This document shows positions 1 to 7,907 of a DNA stretch of 64,000 bases, piece by piece. How positions within the stretch are numbered: position 1 is the first letter of the stretch; every line of letters starts with the position of its first letter. Location: contig JAUMIR010000012.1 in assembly GCA_030847615.1 (NCBI GenBank), positions 2,969,501 to 3,033,500 of the forward strand, read 5' to 3'. The notes below the pieces were generated by a model. That model did not search any database. It saw only the letters and a list, made by a program, of their open reading frames with translations, and was not told where the DNA came from. Both the position numbers and the translations under genes were made by a program. This DNA is from Gambelia wislizenii (lineage: Eukaryota > Chordata > Lepidosauria > Squamata > Crotaphytidae).

Positions 1-73
1 AAGACTTGGGGTTCCACAGCATCAAAAGATGTTTAAAGGGGGTCCCTGGTAAAGAAAAGGTTAAGAGCCACTG
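1..73 (-). mobile_element. hAT-type element end, truncated by window edge
   Basis: The reverse complement starts cagtggctcttaacc and matches the left terminus of the complete element at 44069-44464. The element continues beyond the left edge. Confidence 0.75.
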
Positions 74-129
74 GTCTAAAGGAAAGATACAGGTTTCTTT
101 TTCTGGCAGGGGTGGGGGAGAGAAGTAGG

Positions 130-2125
130 TGAACTTCTCTAAGCTCCAAGAGATGGTGCAGGAAAGTAGATCCTTCTCTGGCCTCTCATTTCTTCCTTGC
201 GCCCCCGAACCTATTGCCTTGTCCCCCTTGAGCCTAAAGAACTTATTGAGGGGAGAAAATACTGTTAGAGAAAGGAGACTGCCCCCTCCTCTGACCTCCT
301 GTTCCTTCCCTGCACCTCCAAACCTATTGGCTCATCCCCCTCAAGTGTAAAGAAGAGACGTGTTTGGGGGCTTAGCTCTGAGGAGCAAAGGGTTGTGAGG
401 GAAAGGAGACCCCCCTCTCTGCTCTCCAACTCCTTACTTGCGCCCCCAAACCTACTGGCTTATCCCTGTCAAGTATAAAGAAGAGACATTCATGGGGGGG
501 GGGCTTAGCTCTGAACAACAAAGGCTTGTGAGGGAAAGGGCCCCCCCCCTTCTCTGGCCTCCCTTTCCTTCTGTGCACCCCCAAACCTATTGGCTTTTCC
601 CTCTCGCATCTAAGGAGTGTATTGAAGGGAGAAAATACTGTGAGGAAAAGAAGCCCCCCCTCCCTGTTCTCCCTCTCCTTTCCTGCAACCCCAAACTTAT
701 TATTGCCTCGCCCCCCTTGAGTGTAAAGAGTGTATTGAGGGGAGAAAATACCGTGAGGGAAAGGAGACCCCCCCCCTCTCTGTTCTCCCACTCTTTCCCT
801 ACACCCCCAGACATATTGGCTCATCCCCTTCAAGCGTAAATAAGAGACATGTGGGTTTGGGGGGGGGGGCTTAGCTCTGAGCACCAAAGGCTTGTGAGGG
901 AAAGAAGACCCTCCTCTCTCTGGACCCCAACTCTTTCCCTGCACCCCCAAACTTACTGCCTTGTCCCCCTCATGTCTAAAGAGCTTATTGAGGCAAAAAA
1001 GATCCCCTCTTCCTGGCCTCCCACTCTCTTTCCTGCACCCCCAAACCTATTGTCTTGTCCCCCTCAAGTGTTAAGAAGAGACATGCATTTTTTTGCGGGG
1101 GGGGGGGTAGCTCTGAGCAGCAAAGGCTTGTGAGGGAAAGGAGACTCCCCTCTTTGGCCTCCCACTTCTTCCCTGCACCCCCAAACTTATTGCCTCATTC
1201 TCCTCAAGAGTAAAGACGAGACGTGTTTTTTTTTTGGGGGGGGTGCTTAGCTCTGAGCACCAAAGGCTTGTGAAGGAAAGGATACCCCCTCTCTCTGCCC
1301 CCCACTCCTTCCCTGCGCCCCCAAACCTATTGCCTCATTCTCCTCAAATGTAAAAAAGAGACGTGTTTTTTGGGGGGTGGGGGGCTTAGCTCTGAACAGC
1401 AAAGGCTTCTAAGGGAAAAGATACCCCCCTCTATCAGACCCCCCCACTCCTTCCCTGCACCCCCAAACTTATTGCCTCGTCCCCCTCACGTCTGAAGAGC
1501 TTATTGAGGGAAGAAAATACTGTGAGGGAAAGGAGACCCCCCTTCTCTGGCCCCTCACTCCTTCCTTGTGCCCCCAAACTTATTGCCTCGTCCCCCTCAA
1601 GGCTAAAGAGTGTATTGGGGGGAGAAAATACTGTGAGGGAAAGAAGACTGCCTCTTTGCCCCCCCACTCCTTCCCTGCACCCCCAAACCTATTGGCTCAT
1701 CCCTCTCAAGTGTAAAGAAGAGACGTGTTTGGGGGCTTAGCTCTGAGCAGCAAAAGCTTGTGAGGGAAAGGAGACCCCCTCTTTGGCCCCCCCACTCCTT
1801 CCCTGTGCCCCCAAACTTATTGGCTTTCCCCCCTCGAGACGAAAGAGTGCATTGGGTGGAGAAAATACTGTGGGGGAAAGGAGACCCCTCCTTGCCCCCC
1901 ACTCCTTCTCTAAGCCCCCAAACCTATTGCCTCGTCCCCCTCACGTCTGAAGAGCTTATTGAGAGAAGATAATACTGTGAGGGAAAGAAGACCCCCCCTT
2001 CTCTGGCCCCCCACTCCTTCCCTGTGCCCCCAAACTTATTGGCTCTTCCCCCTCAAGGCTAAAGAGTGCATTGGGGGGAGAAAATCCCTGCGCCCCCCAA
2101 CCTATTCCTTCGCCCCCCTCAAGAG
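130..2125. repeat. Compound GC-rich minisatellite, about 17 units
   Basis: The core cccaaacctattgg recurs about 17 times. Spacing falls mainly into two classes, about 107-118 bp and 127-142 bp. The short unit carries a segment like gagaaaatactgtgaggg. The long unit carries one like cttagctctgagcagcaaag. Both share gtgagggaaaggagacc and C- or G-runs. Many small open frames cross it, but all are shadows of the repeat and not genes. Confidence 0.88.
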
Positions 2126-2246
2126 TGGAGCGTGTACGCACTGAGGGGGTGGGAGAGCCGAAGTTCCCTCAGCCGGGGAAGCCGGGGGTGTGTGAGGGGA
2201 GACCGACCCTCCCTCCGCCCCCGAGGCGAGTGACTGACTGACTCAC

Positions 2247-2640
2247 CGCCGCCACGCCGCCCGGCTCTCCCGCTCCCCGGCCCGCCTTCACCACGAGTCC
2301 GGCTCCAGCCTCCGAAACGCCGGCCCGGCTCTCTCCATGGCAGCAGCGGCGGCGGCGGCGTCTTCTTCCCGGCGAGGCGGACTCTTCCGCTGCCCGAACT
2401 CCCGGCTACGTCACCAGCGGCCGGCCCGACCTGAGAAATAACTTCAGGGGCGGCATCCTCCTCCTCAGAGCGCAAGCTTCGCCCACTGCGCAGGCGCACA
2501 CTTTGGAGCGGCTCCCACTGCGCACGCGCCAAGGATAGCCCCGCCCCCTTGGCGCTTCCTCCTCCGTACGAAGTTGAGCGACGCTCTCCTGGAGCGCTCG
2601 CCCTGTCGCTTCTGCGCACGCGCCCTTCTCTCGCCACCAT
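2247..2640 (-). other. Putative 5' non-coding first exon of a leftward gene
   Basis: On the minus strand the GC-rich segment ends in a strong donor, GCG|GTGAGT, at 2247. The only ATG in good context (gctgccATGG, near 2339) opens a 16-codon frame closed by TGA, so this looks like 5' UTR with a short uORF. A CGG-type run lies just upstream of the ATG. The 5' limit is arbitrary. Confidence 0.45.
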
Positions 2641-2941
2641 AAAGGTGAAGAAAAGGAGAGGCTAGAGCGGCGCATTTCCTGTTAAATTCTGTTGAGGCTT
2701 TTTCAGATATTTTTAATAATTTACGATTCATAAGATTCCCTATCTCTCTCAGAAACACAACACTCTAATAAAGTGGGTTTTTTTAAAAGGGGAAAAGTGA
2801 TAAAAAGGCAACTTCCGGTTATCCATAGAGATTTAGTCCTAGAGCGGCTTCTTCCATGCGCATTATGTAACTATATTTCCCATATAGTGGCGTTCGAAAG
2901 AAAGCCGGAAGTAAGGGGGGGAAGTCTTGAATAACACTTAT

Positions 2942-2953
2942 TGCGCATGCGCA
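2942..2953. promoter_or_regulatory. NRF1 palindrome
   Basis: tgcgcatgcgca is an exact palindromic match to the NRF1 consensus, flanked by an ETS site 30 bp to the left. Binding is inferred. Confidence 0.6.
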
Positions 2954-3341
2954 ACTGCAGAACAACCGCTCTTGTTTATCATAACGACGAGGCCGTGAGT
3001 GAGTGCGCGCGCATCAGGGGCGGGGCTTATTGGCTGTCACTCCTCTATGAGGCCTCGTGGGTTGCTTTTGAGGTTCGCGGGGGGATGAAGGGGCGGGGTC
3101 AGTTCTAAAGAATAGTTCCCGCCCTCGCTCGGCGACGATTGGTTATTCTGTGGCCATGAGGCGGGAGCAAATGGAAAATCCCACCCTCTGATTCGCAGGC
3201 CTGAAAGAGGCGCTTTCAAAGATTGGCGGGTTGGGCGGCGAATGAACGCCTGAGAAGGTGTTCAAATGGTTTTTATGGAAAGTCTCATTGCCCCAGCTTC
3301 CTGTGCTAATATTTTTATAATGTGTAAATTATAATATCTTT

Positions 3342-3984
3342 GTATTATAAATTCATATCTGATTTTGCAATTTATAAATTATATCTTCAAACTCAAATAT
3401 GATTTTATAATTTATAAATTATATCTTCGAATTCATAACTTAATTTGTAATTTATAAATTATAATATCTTCAGATATCATTTTATTATTTGTAAATTAGA
3501 ATATCTTAAAATTCAAATATGATTTTGCAATTTATAAATTATAATATCTTCAGATATGATTTTATAATTTGTAAATTAGAATACAGTATCTTCAAATTCA
3601 TATCTGATTTTGCAATTTCTAAATTACAATATCTTCACATTCAAATATGATTTTATAGTTTATAAATTAGAATATCTTCAAATTCAAGTATGATTTTATA
3701 ATTTATGTTAGAATATCTTCACATTCATATCTGATTTTGCAATTTATACATTAGAATATCTTCAAATTCATATCTGATTTTGCAATTTATAAATTAGAAT
3801 ATCTTCAAATTCAAATATGATTTTATAATTTATAAGTTAGAATATCTTCAAATTCATATCTGATTTTGCAAGTTATAAATTAGAATATCTTCAAATTCAA
3901 ATATGATTTTGCAATTTATAAATTAGAATATCTTCAAATTCATATCTGATTTTGCAATTTATAAATTAGAATATTTTCAAATTT
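3342..3984. repeat. AT-rich tandem array, about 43-bp unit
   Basis: About 15 units of the type gattttgcaatttataaatt followed by agaatatcttcaaattcaaa. Alternating variants carry tttgcaat or tttataat. It ends abruptly at the hAT fragment. Confidence 0.9.
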
Positions 3985-3985
3985 G

Positions 3986-4117
3986 CCTTGGCTCTGGTCC
4001 TATGGACACTTTATTGCAGGCAGGAGGTGGGCCGAGCAGCCTTCAAGCCTTTGCAGACCCCCGGTGAAGACATTGTAGACCCCTGGGAGTCCCTGGACCA
4101 CAGGTTAAGAACCACTG
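3986..4117 (+). mobile_element. hAT-type element, right-end fragment
   Basis: Matches the right 130 bp of the complete element at 44069-44464 and ends in ttaagaaccactg. The left half is missing or replaced by the AT-rich array. Confidence 0.75.
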
Positions 4118-4288
4118 AAATAAACAATCAGCTTTGTTTCAGATGCAACTTAGTTCATCCAGACCTTACTTATTCTGTTAAAAACCTAAACATCTGCCTA
4201 AATTTTGAAAATTGCTGCAAGGTCTTTTTTAACTTCTTCCTCCTGCAAGCCATATCACCTGCCTGCACCAAGACTACAGTTGACGTTG

Positions 4289-4413
4289 ATTTTCCTTGGG
4301 TTTTTTCGGGGCTGTGAGGCTGTGTTCTGGAATATTCCAGAACACGGCCTCACAGCCCGGAAAAAAACCAAGGAAAATCTATGGATGCTGGCCGTGAAAG
4401 CCTTCGACTTTAC
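4289..4413 (+). mobile_element. Penelope-like fold-back fragment with target-site duplication
   Basis: An inverted head (ccttgggttttttcgggg, then ctgtgaggctgtgttctgg) is followed by its near-perfect reverse complement and the tail tctatggatgctggccgtg. The 10-bp gttgacgttg flanks it at 4279-4288 and 4414-4423. Confidence 0.6.
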
Positions 4414-4423
4414 GTTGACGTTG

Positions 4424-4652
4424 TTTATTGTGTCTTCAAGTTTCCAACTTATAGAGACCCTAAGACAACCCTATCACAGGGTTTTCTTGGCAAGATTTGT
4501 TCAGTGGTGGGTTGTCTTTGCCTTCCTCTGAGGCTGAGAGAGTGCAACTTGCCCAAGGTCACCCAGTGGGCTTCAATGGCTGAGCAGAGATTTCAACCCT
4601 AGTCTCCAGGTTCCTAGTCCAACACCCAAAACCACTAGATCACGCTGGTTCT
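4424..4652 (-). mobile_element. tRNA-derived SINE, BovB-type tail
   Basis: The minus strand reads from a tRNA-like head through gaccttgggcaagttgc and ctctcagcctcagaggaagg to a cttgaagacac tail. It is the same family as 16451-16690. Confidence 0.8.
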
Positions 4653-4689
4653 GTAGTAGGTTGAGATACCTAAAATTAATGGCAATTCT

Positions 4690-4862
4690 TCCTGTTTACT
4701 CAACCCATGAGGAGTGGCAGAATCTGGCCTTTCCCAATAGGCTCAGGCAAAAGCAAACTGCTGCAGCCTTTCCTAGCTTGTCTGTTGTTCTTTATTAATA
4801 AATACCTTTTGCCATCTTGACCACACTTGGACGTTGCTTGGCCACACATGTCCTGGTCATCA
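4690..4862 (-). repeat. CATACCCTCCAA-TIR family fragment
   Basis: Reverse orientation of the dispersed family whose best copies are at 37266-37576 and 46352-46725, sharing aggcaaaagcaaactgctgc in this orientation. Confidence 0.65.
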
Positions 4863-4899
4863 GAGCCGGTCTAAGGAATTTTGGGGGCCCGCAACACTA

Positions 4900-4901
4900 T
4901 A

Positions 4902-4934
<33 letters not shown>

Positions 4935-4935
4935 T
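4900..4935. repeat. (ATT)n microsatellite with SINE-type tail
   Basis: About ten ATT units followed by ataccccgcccctctg, a repeat 3' end also seen at 15690-15780 and 20027-20072. Confidence 0.8.
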
Positions 4936-5028
4936 TATACCCCGCCCCTCTGTTAAAAACAATCGAGGTGGCTTACAAAAATTAAAATACAAATACATAT
5001 TAAAATCCCTAAACACCCCCCCCCATTT

Positions 5029-5293
5029 TGGGGGCCCCATATGTTATCTCAGGTCAATGTAACCTAACCTAAACTATTCACAGTACAGGATATTCAGATT
5101 ATGACTAATAATGTATTTGCAGGAGGAGGGTTACTATAGGGCCCCCCACAGTGATGGGGCCCCCTGCAATGCTTTATTTTGGGGGGCCCATATGTTTATC
5201 TCAGGTCAATGTAACCTAATTCAACCTAAGCTATTCCCAGTACAGGATATTCAGATTATGACTAATAATGTTTTTTGCAGGAGGAGAGTTACT
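5029..5293. repeat. Diverged direct duplication, about 150-bp offset
   Basis: The segment catatgttatctcaggtc through tactaataatg occurs at about 5038 and again at about 5190, including aggatattcagattatgac in both. Confidence 0.85.
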
Positions 5294-5329
5294 TTATTTT
5301 ATTTAATTTTTTTATTTTTATTTTTTTTT

Positions 5330-5593
5330 AAAATTTATTTAGGTATTTATACCCCGCTCTTCAGCCACAAAGGCTATCAGACCGGCTTACAAATTGTTAA
5401 GCATTAGCAATTTATACATCTACACTGCATTAAGCAGTTTCCAATGTGTGTTAGCTAATTGCCCCCAACAAGCCAGGTACTCAATTTACCGACCTACGAA
5501 AGGATGGAAGGCTGAGAACCTTGGAGCCCTTGGGAATTGAACTTGCAATGTTATGGCTTGCAGTACTGGCATTTAACCACTTTACGACAGGGA
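5330..5593 (-). mobile_element. tRNA-derived SINE, second family (ATAA tail)
   Basis: The minus strand starts ggtcc...gtggttaaatgcc, passes cttccatcctttcgtaggtc, and ends gaagagcggggtataaatac. It is the same family as 25715-25935. Confidence 0.75.
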
Positions 5594-6154
5594 CCCCCAA
5601 AATGACGTGTCCCCCTGCGGTTGCAGGTGCTGCACGGCCCTTAAACCAGACCTACTGGTCATCATTGGTAAAATGTTCATGGGTATGCTTGGTGTAAGTC
5701 TGATTGAAATCAATGGGCAATGTCAAAATCTAAGACCTCACCCACAAAAAGGAAAAGTTCCCTTGAAGGTCGGAAGTACCCACCGCAATTAGTTGGCCCC
5801 TGGGGGCTAAACCCAGGATGCTGGGTAAGTTGGTGGCAAACCTACCTGGGATGTTGCCAGCCCCACAGGAACGAAGATCAGAAATCTCTCACTCCCCTGC
5901 TCCATCTCATGAGCACAATGTATGGTAAGCAGGGACCCACAGGTTGCAGTGGGGGGACACAAAAAACCAGACCGCTTTCACTTGTTAACATGCTTGACCT
6001 TTTTAAAGATTTGATTCTGGTGCTGAAAGGTCAGCAAACCAACACCAGCCACCCACGGGCAATATGACATAAAAAGACACTTTTAATTTCCCTCCAATTG
6101 TGCATGAACAAAACCCCAACACCCCTAAGAAAGCCATTTCGAGTTGTAAAAGTA
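5594..6154. other. Intergenic DNA, nothing recognised
   Basis: No open frame of note, no splice-flanked coding segment and no repeat that I recognise. Confidence 0.5.
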
Positions 6155-6481
6155 CAGTAGGACCCTCGTATCTGCAGGGGATTGGTTCCAGCCCCCCCCC
6201 AAAGATAATGAAATCTGCGAATAATAGCGAATGCCCCCGTCGCCATTCCCACCTTGGGGGCGATCCCAGAGGGGTGATCCTGGGGGAGAAGGGAAGCAGA
6301 TTGATTCCTCTCCTCCCTTCGCCCCATCACCATTCCCGCCATGGGAGTGATCCTGGGGGCGAAGGGAAAAAGGAGGTGAGAACTACTCCTCCCCGCCCTC
6401 CCCTATCCACCCTCCCTGCTGTCGCCATCCGTGGATAACTGAATCAGCGGATGGCGAATGAGTGGATGCGGGGTGCTACTG
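6155..6481. mobile_element. Tigger/pogo-like non-autonomous element, family B
   Basis: Starts cagtaggaccctcgtatctg and ends in the inverted ggggtgctactg, with TA on both sides. The internal part is expanded by G/C-rich sequence. Confidence 0.75.
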
Positions 6482-6483
6482 TA

Positions 6484-7029
6484 TTACAAAATCTAGGAGG
6501 GTGGAGAGCTAATTGCCGTTCTCTCCATCTAGGCTAATGGCACAAAAACCGGTTGCTTTGAAGATAGATTCGTTGCTTTTATATAAAAAATTAATGATCC
6601 TGTTTAAGTAAAGGAATACAATGCAGGGAAAATGATATCCTTGCAAATAAACCTAAACAGTTAAACAAAAAAACAGCTTGTGAATAACTTTACAAATAAT
6701 TTGTGCATATAAACAGCCACAGTTGAGGGACAACAGTGGATGATTCATGGTCATGCTCTGTTTGGAAGCTTCGAGAGACATCTGGCTGCCAGCTGTTGGG
6801 AAAGGGATGTAGATGCAGACGGCTGGTTCTTCCTCTGGTTCTACCACCAATTTATATCCCTTGGAGAATCTGGAGTCAGGCTTGCCTTGCTGGCCAACGG
6901 AAGCTTCTCAGATAGACTAGTCCGGATGTATAGTCAGGCTGGTCCATTTTGAATAATCAGAGGAAGATTCTAGGAACCAACTGGAATCACCAGCACGTTT
7001 CTAGGAACAATGACATCAAGTTGACTTCA
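6484..7029. other. Possible MYO15A 3' flank, no clear feature
   Basis: No homology recognised. There is no canonical minus-strand polyadenylation hexamer. Confidence 0.4.
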
Positions 7030-7035
7030 TACGTA

Positions 7036-7200
7036 GAATCACAGAACTGTTGAGTTGGAAAGGATCCCAAGGGTCGTCTGGTGCAATGCCTTCTTGATGC
7101 AGGAATCCATAATTAAAATGTCCCTGGCGGATGGCCACCCGGCCTCTCTGGTGAAAGAGAGTCCACCACCTTCAAAGGGAGTCTATCCCACTGTCTCTTC
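7036..7200 (-). mobile_element. CR1 LINE 3' fragment, diverged
   Basis: The minus strand resembles the CR1 terminus: gatggccacccggcctctct and ttgagttggaaaggatccc are diverged matches to the family seen at 56698-57475. Confidence 0.55.
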
Positions 7201-7439
7201 TGTGAGCTATTGCTGATGGGCTGTGTATTCAAAGCATCACCATCTCTTCCAAGAGTCCCTGGGACTGGCCAGAAAGACAAACCTAGGCATACTGGCTTTG
7301 CCTGGTCAACAGAACCAGAATTTCTGTCTACTGGACTCAATTTTCATCTGTGAAATGCTGGAGGGTATGGATGTAGGGTAGCCAGGTTAGGACTATCCCA
7401 GGCCTGGAAATTTAGGGCCAAAACCTGAGACAACCCTTG

Positions 7440-7670
7440 GTGATGCCACAGGAGGTGGGGCCCTTGCTATGTTACAAGGGGCAGCCCCTGGTAATGCATG
7501 ATAATTTAAGTATCAGCCACAGCTGTACAGAATATGCCTTCCAAATAATAAAGATTAACCAATGAGGAGAATGCACACTTTTCAAGGCTGTGCTCTTGTG
7601 CTGAGATTCTTTCCTCTCTCCCTAAGAACTGGAGAAGAGGGTCGGGCCCTGGGACTCAGGGTCAGACAAT
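7440..7670 (+). repeat. Dispersed repeat shared with 31980-32215
   Basis: Shared blocks include gagattctt, gaactggagaagaggg and gggccctggga at the same spacing in both copies. Class unknown. Confidence 0.5.
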
Positions 7671-7805
7671 GAGAACTGGGAACCCGAGGGGATGCGGACG
7701 TGTACATTGGTGGGGGGGAGCAGACATGAGAAGGGCTATATGTGCCTCCATTTTGTCAGCTGGATGCTCTTCAGAGGGAAAGATGGAGCAATGTGACCAG
7801 TCTGT

Positions 7806-7907
7806 TCACAGCAAAGTAATCTCGCTAGGAGGGAGAGTAAGTCGCTTTTCACGTGCGTGCAGCAAGCTCTCCATGTGTGTGGCGATTACCCGGCACAGCT
7901 CCAGACC
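7806..7907 (-). CDS. MYO15A: MYO15A terminal coding exon with PDZ ligand
   Basis: Encodes 33 residues, [16 protein letters not shown] then [14 protein letters not shown], and a TGA stop. The C-terminal ITLL is a class I-like PDZ ligand. In mammals this end of myosin XVa binds whirlin. Acceptor ctccccag continues the phase-0 end of the previous exon. I see no AATAAA or ATTAAA on the minus strand from here down to about 6,490, so the 3' UTR end is undetermined. Confidence 0.93.
   Translation of the reverse strand, partial: GLELCRVIATHMESLLHAREKRLTLPPSEITLL

Larger units (their letters stand above)
2126..3240. promoter_or_regulatory. CpG-island promoter, TATA-less, probably for the neighbouring gene to the left
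   Basis: A CpG-dense segment with four NRF1-like sites (2487-2498, 2519-2530, 2613-2624 and the perfect palindrome tgcgcatgcgca at 2942-2953). It also has ETS sites (2811-2820, 2905-2912), GC boxes (2539-2548, 3017-3026, 3090-3099) and inverted CCAAT boxes (3029-3033, 3138-3142). The best first exon runs leftwards on the minus strand. A bidirectional role cannot be excluded. In mammals ALKBH5 follows MYO15A in the same orientation, but nothing in the sequence identifies the gene here. Confidence 0.75.

Noticed and set aside
372..1902. Several frames of 60-190 codons in the left array
   Set aside because: All are translations of the minisatellite in different frames and change register with each unit.
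2119..2640. A 173-codon minus-strand frame in the CpG island
   Set aside because: Low-complexity Arg/Gly/Ser composition expected of GC-rich DNA. A strong splice donor at 2247 interrupts it.
130..3984. CRISPR-like or prokaryotic repeat array
   Set aside because: Units vary in length and sequence and lack unique spacers, and the surroundings are plainly vertebrate.
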